From the NCBI GenBank assembly GCA_964601515.1, contig CAZRNU010000002.1, forward strand, positions 1-64,000: a DNA stretch of 64,000 nt. Direction: 5' to 3'. Origin of the DNA: PWND01 sp964601515 (GTDB lineage: Bacteria; Bacteroidota; Bacteroidia; Bacteroidales; UBA7960). The notes beneath the pieces were generated by a model, which was given only the letters and a program-made list of their open reading frames with translations, was not told the DNA's origin and did not search any database. The position numbers and the translations under genes were made by a program. Below, one piece after another: positions 1 through 7,146 of the stretch (positions are counted from its first letter, which is position 1; every line of letters starts with the position of its first letter).

Positions 1-101
1 TATCAAATTAATTTATTTATGATTATAAAAATGATTGTTCAATATTTCCTGCGAAAATAGTAAGAGCAATTAAAATAATAAAGAAAAAGCGAATAAAAAA
101 A

Positions 102-123
102 AAGCCCTCATAATCAAGGGCTT
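102..123 (-). terminator. Intrinsic terminator downstream of rplS
   Basis: A 7-bp perfect stem (AAGCCCT with AGGGCTT) around an 8-base loop is followed, on the minus strand, by a run of about eight T residues. It lies about 30 bases past the rplS stop codon and is well placed to end that transcript. The first 100 bases of the window are AT-rich and show no gene. Confidence 0.8.
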
Positions 124-154
124 GTATAAACTTTCTTTTAAAAACAGAAATTTC

Positions 155-511
155 TTAGTATTTCCTTTCTTTAATTCTTGCTTTTTTACCACGAAGATCA
201 CGAAGATAAAAAATGCGAGCTCTTCTAACGTGTCCGCGACGATTAACCTCAATCTTTTCAATAAAGGGCGAATGAATTGGGAAAATTCTTTCAACGCCAA
301 TATTACCTGATATCTTTCTAACAGTAAAAGTTCTAACGGTTTCATCACCTTTTACTTGAATAACAACACCTTGGTAAGGCTGAATTCTTTCTTTGTTACC
401 TTCTTTAATTTTATAGTGAACGGTTACAGTATCACCGGCACCAAACACAGGCCATTCTTTTCTTTCGATCATGGAGTCCTGAGCTACCTTCATTATTTCT
501 GCTTGATTCAT
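155..511 (-). CDS. rplS: 50S ribosomal protein L19
   Basis: The 118-residue protein matches the usual size of L19, a large-subunit protein at the 30S-50S interface. Recognisable family segments are FGAGDTVTVH near residues 23-32, IQPYQGVVI near 43-51, the ISGNIGVERIFPIHSP stretch and the basic tail YLRDLRGKKARIKE. The gene is closed by a hairpin terminator immediately downstream. In many bacteria rplS directly follows trmD; here trmD lies on the same strand 837 bases upstream, but an outer-membrane barrel gene on the opposite strand sits between them, so the two cannot form a simple operon. Identification is secure. Confidence 0.97.
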   Translation of the reverse strand: MNQAEIMKVAQDSMIERKEWPVFGAGDTVTVHYKIKEGNKERIQPYQGVVIQVKGDETVRTFTVRKISGNIGVERIFPIHSPFIEKIEVNRRGHVRRARIFYLRDLRGKKARIKERKY

Positions 512-618
512 CGCTACAATTCTATATATAAGTTTGTTAATTTTACCTCATCCTAAAAGGAGTGCAAATTTAGGCAATAATTTTAAATTACAAAACAATA
601 AAACTGAATTATTTATTT

Positions 619-649
619 TTTGCAAAAATAGTTGATTTTTTTACTTTTA
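619..649 (+). promoter_or_regulatory. Bacteroidota-type promoter for the PorT-like gene
   Basis: TTTG at 619-622 is separated by 19 bases from TACTTTTA at 642-649. This fits the Bacteroidota pattern TTTG-N19..21-TAnnTTTG except for the last base. The predicted transcription start, about seven bases later, leaves a leader of roughly 20 bases before the ATG at 676. Confidence 0.6.
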
Positions 650-675
650 CATGACTAAACATAAAACAAAACGAT

Positions 676-1287
676 ATGAAACGCTTAGCAATATTATTTT
701 TATTCGTAACTCTGATTTATAGCAGTTCTTACGCAGGATTAGTAAATTATGGAGTAAAAGGAGGAATCAATTTTTCCAACCTAATTGGTAACGATTGGAT
801 GGTTCAATCATACTATAAAACAACTTTTCACGGCGGATTATTTTTCGATGTTTCTTTGTTAGGGATTGTAGGGGTAGAAACAGGAGCATTCTATTCAAGA
901 AAAGGCTATGTTGACATTACAAAAGCAGATGTGGGTGGCGTTCTTGAAACTATTCAGGAGTCAGATTATTCTTATGATTATATTGATATTCCGATATTAC
1001 TCAGAGTTAAGCCAATACCTCTGGTAAGTTTCTTTGCCGGTCCGCAGGCATCATTTTATCTTACCAATAACTATAAAGTTATTGATCAGGATGGAAATGT
1101 AACAAAAGGCAAAGATGAAGATGCAATGACAAGTCCAGACTTTGCTATAGTTATAGGCACCCACACTAATCTTCCATTCGGAGCATTTATAACGGCAAGC
1201 TACGACTACGGATTCTTGCCATATAAAGCAGACGATAAAAAGATTCACAACAGCGTGATTAAGATTTCAGTAGGATATAGGTTTTAG
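676..1287 (+). CDS. PorT-like outer membrane beta-barrel protein
   Basis: The 203-residue protein begins with a typical Sec signal peptide (residues 1-20, MKRLAILFLFVTLIYSSSYA). It then shows alternating hydrophobic strands, the start YGVKGGINFSNL that is common in small PorT/OMP_b-brl_2 barrels, and an aromatic C-terminal residue (SVGYRF), the signal recognised by the barrel assembly machinery. It is therefore expected in the outer membrane as an 8-strand barrel of unknown ligand. It is transcribed alone from its own promoter, between and opposite to rplS and trmD. The fold assignment is firm; the exact role is unknown. Confidence 0.8.
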   Translation: MKRLAILFLFVTLIYSSSYAGLVNYGVKGGINFSNLIGNDWMVQSYYKTTFHGGLFFDVSLLGIVGVETGAFYSRKGYVDITKADVGGVLETIQESDYSYDYIDIPILLRVKPIPLVSFFAGPQASFYLTNNYKVIDQDGNVTKGKDEDAMTSPDFAIVIGTHTNLPFGAFITASYDYGFLPYKADDKKIHNSVIKISVGYRF

Positions 1288-1296
1288 GTTTGGGGG

Positions 1297-1345
1297 GACT
1301 TCCGACTTCCGACTTCCGACTATCGACTATCGACTATTGACTTCC
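1297..1345. repeat. Heptamer tandem repeat, GACTTCC/GACTATC family
   Basis: Seven contiguous 7-base units are visible: GACTTCC three times, GACTATC twice, GACTATT, and GACTTCC. The array lies between the stop codons of the barrel gene and trmD and ends against the trmD stop codon. The unit is related to the arrays at 5468 and 7088 (see findings). Confidence 0.95.
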
Positions 1346-1347
1346 GA

Positions 1348-2019
1348 CTAAATCATCCCCGGTCTTCTTTCTTTAGTTCGTTTTACTGACTGTTCGTGTC
1401 GCCACTCATCGATATTTTTCTCGTGTCCTGACAGCAGCACATCAGGAACCTTCCATCCTTTATAATCGGCAGGTCGAGTATAAACAGGCGGAGATAATAA
1501 TCCATCCTGAAAAGAATCAGAAAGAGCGGATGTTTCGTCGCCAATAACACCGGGAATAATTCTGATAATGCTATCGCAAAGCACCGCAGCCGGTAATTCG
1601 CCTCCTGAAAGCACATAATCGCCTATTGAAATTTCTTTTGTGATATAATGTTCTCTTAGTCTTTCGTCGATTCCTTTATAATGCCCGCAAAGCATAATGA
1701 TATTACCTTTGAGTGAAAGTTGATTAACAATGGGCTGAGATAGCAATTCACCATCAGGAGTTAGGAAAATTACTTCATCATAATTTCTCTCAGATTTCAG
1801 CTTATCAATGCAGGCTGCAATTGGCTCAATCATCATAACCATTCCGGCACCTCCGCCGAATGGGTAATCATCTACCCTTTTATGTTTGTTGGTGGAATAA
1901 TCTCTAATATCGTGGAAATGTATTTCTACAAGTCCTTTTTCCTTTGCTCTCTTTATGATAGAATGAGAAAACGGTCCATCAAACATTTCCGGAAATATTG
2001 TAAGTATATCTATTCTCAT
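1348..2019 (-). CDS. trmD: tRNA (guanine-N1-)-methyltransferase TrmD
   Basis: The enzyme methylates G37 of tRNAs with S-adenosylmethionine, preventing frameshifting. The start chosen gives MRIDILTIFPEMF, the canonical TrmD N-terminus, and a 223-residue protein; an in-frame ATG 63 bases further upstream would add a non-conserved extension and is rejected. SPOUT-knot motifs are present: GGGAGMVMMIEPI (about residues 55-67), the knot segment LCGHYKGIDERL, ISIGDYVLSGGE and the C-terminal-domain entry FQDGLLSPPVYTRP. It is the only minus-strand gene between the heptamer array and the TlpA-like gene. Confidence 0.97.
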   Translation of the reverse strand: MRIDILTIFPEMFDGPFSHSIIKRAKEKGLVEIHFHDIRDYSTNKHKRVDDYPFGGGAGMVMMIEPIAACIDKLKSERNYDEVIFLTPDGELLSQPIVNQLSLKGNIIMLCGHYKGIDERLREHYITKEISIGDYVLSGGELPAAVLCDSIIRIIPGVIGDETSALSDSFQDGLLSPPVYTRPADYKGWKVPDVLLSGHEKNIDEWRHEQSVKRTKERRPGMI

Positions 2020-2136
2020 GTGATTATTCTTTTTTGCAAAAGTAGTGAAAGGAGCACGTATTAGCAAAATACAAATGCGCAACTGCGACGGAATAGTTGA
2101 AATAACAATTGTAAATGCTGACGTTTTTTGATCTTT

Positions 2137-3309
2137 TTAATCCTTTTGATTCAGCATACGATTTACTTGATAATTCACATTATAATAATTATGCTTTTCA
2201 AAAAATGGGAGGCCATTATAATGCACTATACTATCTTTAATTATTATTAATGTTGGGAATCCTGACACTGATAGATTTTTAACTAAAGATGAGTCTCCAA
2301 AATAAACCGGTGTGGCAAAATTTTCAGTTCTTTGAATTATCAATTCTTCTGTATCTCTTCGTGCAGGAATATTAACCGAATAAAAGGATACTTCAAAATT
2401 ATTCTCATACTCTTTGTGAAGTTTTTCTATTTCAGGAAATTCTTTTATGCAAGCCCCGCAGTATGTTGACCAGAAATTAAAAACTAAAACATTGCCTTTT
2501 GGGTTCGAAATCATTATTGTATCATTATCTAGTGTAGTGAGTTGTATTTCAGGCATAGTTATCTGCTTCCCTCTATATTTTCCAGCATATGCTCTCCAAT
2601 TCCAATATCCATAATAGGCATAAGCGGCAAAGAAAACAATCGATATACTGAGAAAAACAATTTTTCGTAACATACTGGTATTATTGATACTAAGTCCAAT
2701 AAGTATCCCTAATATAACAGAAAATTCCATTGGAAACATATGAATTCTAATCATTTCAAATTCATTACCCGTAAATAGTGGTTCCCAAAATGGGTTTAAT
2801 GTAAATAAAAAGAAGACAGGCAGATAAAACCAAGCAAATTTTTTAATATTTGAATAATGATTAGGAAGTTTGATGAAAGTACTAAGAAATAAAAACCCAA
2901 TTCCTGCAAAAAAAGATTGCAATTGCCAGCCTTTAAATCCAATAAAAACAATTACAAATACAGTTAAGACATAAATTAATCCTTTAATTCGATTAATTCG
3001 AATAAATAAACATGCAGCTATACAAATCTGAGAATACAAGACAACAAATCTTAAAATTTGCTTACTATATGGGGATTTATAATTAAAAACATCAAACACG
3101 AAATTATCGAAAATAAGAGGAAGCACCAGAAAAACAAAAAATGGCAAATTTATAATGAGAATGTTTTTGAAAATGCTTTTATTCTTATCATAAATAATAA
3201 AAACAAGAACTGCGTATCCCAAAATTACAAACCATGAGTATTTTACAAAGAATACGGCAATAAGTAAACTAATGAAAGCAAGGATGATACTAAAAATAGA
3301 GTTTTTCAT
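2137..3309 (-). CDS. Polytopic membrane protein with C-terminal TlpA-like thioredoxin domain
   Basis: The first roughly 250 of 390 residues form about eight to nine hydrophobic helices. They are followed by a periplasm-facing TlpA/AhpC-type thioredoxin domain with VLVFNFWSTYCGACIKEF, whose CGAC active site lies near residues 283-286, and a cis-proline region GFPTLIII. Such proteins pass electrons across the membrane or oxidise/reduce disulfides of exported partners. It lies 65 bases downstream of the cysteine-rich fulvocin C-like gene on the same strand, separated by a strong hairpin. The inference is that it acts on the disulfides of that precursor. An alternative is a general envelope reductase. 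The membrane part was not assigned to a named family. Confidence 0.75.
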   Translation of the reverse strand: MKNSIFSIILAFISLLIAVFFVKYSWFVILGYAVLVFIIYDKNKSIFKNILIINLPFFVFLVLPLIFDNFVFDVFNYKSPYSKQILRFVVLYSQICIAACLFIRINRIKGLIYVLTVFVIVFIGFKGWQLQSFFAGIGFLFLSTFIKLPNHYSNIKKFAWFYLPVFFLFTLNPFWEPLFTGNEFEMIRIHMFPMEFSVILGILIGLSINNTSMLRKIVFLSISIVFFAAYAYYGYWNWRAYAGKYRGKQITMPEIQLTTLDNDTIMISNPKGNVLVFNFWSTYCGACIKEFPEIEKLHKEYENNFEVSFYSVNIPARRDTEELIIQRTENFATPVYFGDSSLVKNLSVSGFPTLIIIKDSIVHYNGLPFFEKHNYYNVNYQVNRMLNQKD

Positions 3310-3334
3310 AATCAGAACAAATTAAAAATGGAAT

Positions 3335-3368
3335 AAGCTACCTCAATTAACAAAAATTGAGATAGCTT
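3335..3368 (-). terminator. Intercistronic hairpin between fulvocin-like gene and TlpA-like gene
   Basis: A 14-bp inverted repeat with one mismatch (AAGCTACCTCAATT with AATTGAGATAGCTT) encloses a 6-base loop, 6 bases past the stop of the upstream gene. On the minus strand it is followed by TTATTCC and then a short T-rich stretch, so it could be a partial terminator or an mRNA-stabilising hairpin that makes the cysteine-rich precursor more abundant than the membrane protein. Confidence 0.55.
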
Positions 3369-3374
3369 TTTAAA

Positions 3375-4025
3375 TTAATCACATATACCATTACACCTTG
3401 AATTTCCAAGAAGCCCACACCCACTATCTGTTCTAAGACATCCAATACTTTTATCGCATAGCTTGTATTCAAAATAGCAATATATATCATACAAACACTC
3501 GCAATCAACTTTGTCAGTTCCTAAATCTCCAATATTTCTTATAGCTTCATATAGTTCTTCTTCAATCAATAAAGTATGGAAATAAACAAACAATTCTCTA
3601 TCGTCCCAATGGAAATTATCTCTTGCATGCATTTCCCACAAATTTGCAAACTCGTCAAATTCTTTCTTTTTATTTTTCGAAAAACCAAAATGTGATGGCT
3701 GAATAAAGTTTTTCAATTTACCAATATGAACCTTTTCAGTTATTGTAAAATTATCAGATGACATCAAAATATCTATTTTTTCATTCCAAAGATTCCATTT
3801 ATGAACAGGACTAAAACTTCTATATAAAGGTATTTGCATTTTATAAGGAACTAATGCAAACTGTCCTCTTGATATATTTGTATAATTATTTTTATTATCT
3901 ACAACCCATTGTTGCGTATCCGGATCGCAACTAAAAACCTCTTGCTCCTTTTGACATGACAATAAAATAAAAATATTTAAAAGAATTACACAATATAATA
4001 TTGTTTTAATTTTCAATGATTTCAT
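3375..4025 (-). CDS. Fulvocin C-related cysteine-rich lipoprotein precursor
   Basis: The 216-residue protein has a lipoprotein-type signal (hydrophobic residues 8-22, lipobox LLSC with Cys24). A helical middle region follows, with the phrase YRSFSPVHKWNLWNEKID, which resembles the conserved segment (aromatic/arginine, SP..K..LW) of proteins annotated as bacteriocin fulvocin C-related. The last 42 residues carry eight cysteines in the pattern CxC-x6-C-x6-C-x5-C-x6-C-x6-C-x4-C and end in CNGICD. Fulvocin C of Myxococcus fulvus, as recalled, is a 45-residue bacteriocin with eight cysteines and a CNG motif near its end. Whether this tail is released and toxic, or stays anchored to the envelope, cannot be told from sequence. 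The adjacent membrane thioredoxin supports disulfide-dependent maturation. Confidence 0.65.
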   Translation of the reverse strand: MKSLKIKTILYCVILLNIFILLSCQKEQEVFSCDPDTQQWVVDNKNNYTNISRGQFALVPYKMQIPLYRSFSPVHKWNLWNEKIDILMSSDNFTITEKVHIGKLKNFIQPSHFGFSKNKKKEFDEFANLWEMHARDNFHWDDRELFVYFHTLLIEEELYEAIRNIGDLGTDKVDCECLYDIYCYFEYKLCDKSIGCLRTDSGCGLLGNSRCNGICD

Positions 4026-4718
4026 ATTACTGATTTTTGTTTAACTAATTAAGTTTTCAATTAATGATTTTTTAAAATCGTTTACTTTCCTTATTTTTGA
4101 CAAGTTTGGTTCCTTGGCTATAATCGTCTGAATAATCAGAGATTATGGCATAAATGATTTTCTTTTTGTACTTTTGCGTCACCTCCTTTCTAAAGGATTG
4201 GTATCAGGGCAGAAAATTCATTTTTGGAAGGATGTTTTTCTGCCCTTCTCTTTAAAATATTTTTCTAAACAAATACATTTTATGTTGAGTATTGAATAGA
4301 GTTGTCGTTTCCATATAAGTTAATATTCATCAATCACTTCTTACAAAATCAAAAAAAACAATCTTTATTACTATTACTCACATATTCACAAACGAATATT
4401 CATTTTTATTCGTCTAATAAATTTAGAGCAAAAGTAAAAAACAATTTTGTTTATTTTTTTTTTTTATTTTTTTAACATTTTTTATCTTATAATTTATATG
4501 CATGTATCTAAATATCACTTTGATTTGTAGAAGTATTGATATTTGATGTAGAGACGTGCCAGAAGGCGCATCTGTACGGCAATGTATGAATGTTGGAATC
4601 GAGGGCGAATAACTCCGAAGTTAAATATCTATAGAAAATATGGCATTACCAATATCTGGCGCTACGAGGTGCAGCCTATTAATTTCAAAAATATCTTTTA
4701 TCAGCGAAACGAAGTGCT
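4026..4718. other. 693-base AT-rich intergenic region with a small structured element and decayed repeats
   Basis: No protein gene is supported here. It contains the candidate small RNA at 4169-4260, a long T-rich stretch near 4445-4475, and from about 4548 what looks like eroded repeat sequence. The latter includes an imperfect 13-bp palindrome, GTAGAGACGTGCC with GGCGCATCTGTAC (4548-4577). A similar half-site, GTAGAGACGTGAT, recurs at 5676-5688. The open frame that runs from 4582 into the next gene is judged spurious. Confidence 0.6.
4169..4260 (+). ncRNA. Candidate small RNA with 16S 3'-end mimic and terminator-like hairpin
   Basis: TACTTTTG at 4169-4176 matches the Bacteroidota -7 element. 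It is followed by CACCTCCTTTCT (4180-4191), which is identical to the mature 3' end of Bacteroidota 16S rRNA and can fold on itself (CCTTT with AAAGG). Then comes an 11-bp perfect stem, AGGGCAGAAAA (4206-4216) with TTTTCTGCCCT (4236-4246), followed by a T-rich tail. No open frame longer than seven codons is present. The -33 element is weak, and the strand is inferred only from the promoter-like box. Confidence 0.4.
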
Positions 4719-5663
4719 TCACATATTCACCCCCATACCAAACAATGCAAAATCGTATTTCACAGGGTCGTTGGGATTGAATTTTCTGAGCTTGGAGGTT
4801 AGTTCTTCAACGGCCTTCCAATCGTTTTGTTTGCGTTTTAGTATTCCCAGGTTCCTGGAAACATTTCCGGAGTGAACATCCAATGGGCAATACAATGCTG
4901 ATGCCGGAATCTTTTTCCAAAGCCCTAAATCAACACCTTTACCATCATTTCTAACCATCCATCTTAGAAACATATTAATTCTTTTGGCAGCGGAGCCTGA
5001 CTCAGGGTCGCTAATATGCCTTGATGTTCGTGGCAAGTATGGAAGCTCAAGAAAAACTTTTCTAAAATATATAATTGCATCTTTAACATCCCTACTTTTT
5101 TCAAATCCTTTGGTGAAAACCTTTTCCAATCCTCCGTGGTTGAGGTAAATATTTTTCAGTGAGTATAAAAAATACTCAAGATCAAACATATTGCAGGTGC
5201 GGTGAACAAATTTAGCAGCAGATTTAATGTCCTTCTCAGAAAAATTCATTACAAAATCATAAGGAGCATCATTCATAATCTCAACCATTCTTTTTCCGCT
5301 TGTAATAATGCTTTTTCTGTTTCCCCAAGCTATCAATGAAACCAACAATCCGGAAATCTCTTTATCCTCTTTTACTAAAAAACTGTGTGGAATTGATATT
5401 GGGTCGTTTTCAATAAATTTGACAGTATTGAATAGCTCAACCTTTTCATCAAGAAGGGATTTGAGGCGGAAGTCGGCAGTCGGCAGTCGGCAGTCGGCAG
5501 TCGGCAGTCGTAAGTCGACAGTCGTAAGTCGGCAGTCGGCAGTCGTTTGTGGTAAGTCGGATTTAGTTTTAGGTTTCAAATTACAATTGATTTTGAAATT
5601 TTTTCCAAATTTAGAGATTATGGTGGGATTATTATTGATTTTGAAATCATCTGTAAAAAACAA
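4719..5663 (-). CDS. TIGR02757 (DUF2400) family protein with repeat-derived N-terminal extension
   Basis: From LLDEKVELFN (about residue 69) onward the protein matches the Bacteroidota family TIGR02757, with ENDPISIPHSF, ISGLLVSLIAWGNR and the C-terminal LDVHSGNVSRNLGILKR. The function of this family is not established. Before that, residues about 36-66 are encoded by a 13-unit heptamer array, giving runs such as DCRLPTADCRLPTADFRL. No ATG, GTG or TTG lies in frame between the array and the conserved domain, so translation has to pass through the repeat, either from the ATG at 5663 or from a TTG near 5575. As each unit is 7 bases, gaining or losing one would shift the frame. The domain is intact in this copy. 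Confidence 0.8.
   Translation of the reverse strand: MFFTDDFKINNNPTIISKFGKNFKINCNLKPKTKSDLPQTTADCRLTTVDLRLPTADCRLPTADFRLKSLLDEKVELFNTVKFIENDPISIPHSFLVKEDKEISGLLVSLIAWGNRKSIITSGKRMVEIMNDAPYDFVMNFSEKDIKSAAKFVHRTCNMFDLEYFLYSLKNIYLNHGGLEKVFTKGFEKSRDVKDAIIYFRKVFLELPYLPRTSRHISDPESGSAAKRINMFLRWMVRNDGKGVDLGLWKKIPASALYCPLDVHSGNVSRNLGILKRKQNDWKAVEELTSKLRKFNPNDPVKYDFALFGMGVNM
5468..5558. repeat. 13-unit heptamer tandem array inside a coding region
   Basis: Thirteen contiguous 7-base units run from 5468 to 5558, mostly GGCAGTC with variants GGAAGTC, GTAAGTC, GACAGTC and one GTTTGTG. On the minus strand these read GACTGCC, GACTTCC, GACTTAC and GACTGTC, clearly the same family as the array at 1297. The total is 91 bases, one more than a multiple of three. 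Confidence 0.95.
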
Positions 5664-5724
5664 AACACCAAACTTGTAGAGACGTGATTTGTATTGTTTG
5701 GCGTTCGGCTAATCCCCACATTAT

Positions 5725-5745
5725 CTTCAATCTTCAATCTTCAAT
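5725..5745. repeat. Heptamer repeat CTTCAAT x3
   Basis: Three perfect tandem copies of CTTCAAT lie immediately beyond the dGTPase stop codon, followed by a degraded fourth unit. The unit length is again seven, but the sequence differs from the GACTNNC family. Confidence 0.9.
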
Positions 5746-5746
5746 C

Positions 5747-7078
5747 TCAAATATCTACCCCTTTAATCTGTCTGAAAACACTAACAGCATACGTATCTGT
5801 CATGCCGGATATGAAATCTACCACACTTCTCATTTTATCATATGTGTTAGCATTTTCGGATTGATACTGAGACGGGAACAGCGACAATAGTTTTCTCGAA
5901 TAATCTGTTTGTGGATTTAAAACAGCAGCGGTGAACTCTTCCATTAAAAACCCTAAAACATTATATCCTGCTATTTCAATTTTCACTACTGATGGGTGGT
6001 TGTATACTTCAGTATAGGCAATTTCGGCAATGTTTTTCAATGCTGATGATTGTTTTGGAGCCATACATTTAAGGAGTTTACTCTCAAACTGTCCATCCAT
6101 TATACTTTTGTAATTCTCAACGAAAGCTTTTGCGGCTTCTTCGGCAAGTTTGCCAATAACCATTGCCCTTAAAAAGGCCATCTGCTCATTTGCATCGGTA
6201 ACTTCAGATACTGTACTTTGAATTTTTGAAATACGATTTGCATCTTGTTTCTCATCAAAGAACTCCATAAAAAGCTCTTTAATTCGGCTTTTGCTCATTA
6301 TATTAAGCTTCATGGCATCTTCCATATCCATAATCTGATAGCAGATATCGTCGGCAGCTTCTACCAGATAAACCAATGGGTGACGCGCATACACCAACGG
6401 ACTTGCAGTAAGTTTTGGAATCTCGGCATGTTCTATTATTTGCCTGAAAGTATCATTTTCGGAATAAAAATGTCCGTATTTTTTATGTTTTTTAACGCTT
6501 AATGAAGAAAACGGATATTTAATTGTTGTTGCAAGAGTGGCATAGGTAAGAGCATACCCTCCTTTGCGCCTGCCATTAAACTGATGCGTAAGCAATCTTA
6601 AAAGATTTGCATTTCCTTCAAAATAAGCAAGGTCATTAAATTGTTGTTCGTCGAAATGCGTCTTTAACTCTGAGCCTTTTCCATTAACAAAGAAGTTAGA
6701 TATTGCTTTTTCCCCACTATGTCCGAAGGGCGGATTTCCTAGATCGTGGACCAAGCAAGCAGTTGCCACAACTGAGCCTATTTCTGCAACAATCTCAGCT
6801 TCTTCTGCCGACAAATTGCTTTTAATTTTTTTAAAAACCTGATTCCCTATAGATCGCCCAACAGAGGCCACTTCAAGGCTGTGAGTGAGTCGGTTGTGTA
6901 CAAATATTTTTTCAGGTAATGGGAAAACCTGAGTTTTATTTTGCAATCTTCTGAATGGTGTTGAGAAAATAATTCTATCAAAGTCTCTTTGAAATTCAGT
7001 TCTTACATCGCTCCATACATCCGGAGGAATATCTTCACGCATAAAGCGTTGAGGTGAAAGTAGTTTTTTCCATTCCAT
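5747..7078 (-). CDS. dgt: Deoxyguanosinetriphosphate triphosphohydrolase (dGTPase-like HD hydrolase)
   Basis: The enzyme would cleave dGTP, or dNTPs more generally, to the deoxynucleoside and tripolyphosphate. Family motifs are clear: RRLQNKTQVFPL (about residues 43-54), the first metal-binding histidine in NRLTHSLEV, the HD signature in ACLVHDLGNPPFGHSGE near 112-128, and VYLVEAADDICYQIMDMEDA in the C-terminal half. The 443-residue length and the start MEWKKLLSPQRF are normal for the long dgt subgroup. It lies downstream of the sigma-factor gene on the same strand, with a heptamer repeat filling the 68-base gap. Confidence 0.93.
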   Translation of the reverse strand: MEWKKLLSPQRFMREDIPPDVWSDVRTEFQRDFDRIIFSTPFRRLQNKTQVFPLPEKIFVHNRLTHSLEVASVGRSIGNQVFKKIKSNLSAEEAEIVAEIGSVVATACLVHDLGNPPFGHSGEKAISNFFVNGKGSELKTHFDEQQFNDLAYFEGNANLLRLLTHQFNGRRKGGYALTYATLATTIKYPFSSLSVKKHKKYGHFYSENDTFRQIIEHAEIPKLTASPLVYARHPLVYLVEAADDICYQIMDMEDAMKLNIMSKSRIKELFMEFFDEKQDANRISKIQSTVSEVTDANEQMAFLRAMVIGKLAEEAAKAFVENYKSIMDGQFESKLLKCMAPKQSSALKNIAEIAYTEVYNHPSVVKIEIAGYNVLGFLMEEFTAAVLNPQTDYSRKLLSLFPSQYQSENANTYDKMRSVVDFISGMTDTYAVSVFRQIKGVDI

Positions 7079-7087
7079 AGGAGGGGT

Positions 7088-7136
7088 AGTGTTTAGTGGA
7101 TAGTGTATAGTGGATAGTGTATAGTGGATAGTGGTT
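7088..7136. repeat. Heptamer tandem array AGTGGAT/AGTGTAT
   Basis: Seven 7-base units alternate: AGTGTTT, AGTGGAT, AGTGTAT, AGTGGAT, AGTGTAT, AGTGGAT, AGTGGTT. On the minus strand these read as CACTATC/CACTATA-type units, one base away from the GACTATC units at 1318-1331. The array sits in the short gap between the sigma factor and dgt genes. Confidence 0.95.
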
Positions 7137-7146
7137 GCAAATTTCC

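Noticed and set aside
4180..4191. True end of a 16S rRNA gene
   Set aside because: Upstream bases do not match the conserved 16S helix 45 region, and no further rRNA or tRNA sequence is near.
4582..4875. 97-residue plus-strand open frame running into the TIGR02757 gene
   Set aside because: The second half is antisense to the conserved C-terminus of TIGR02757, and the first half lies in decayed repeat sequence; no protein-like features.
5468..5558. CRISPR-like array
   Set aside because: Units are contiguous 7-base repeats without spacers, and no cas genes are in the window.
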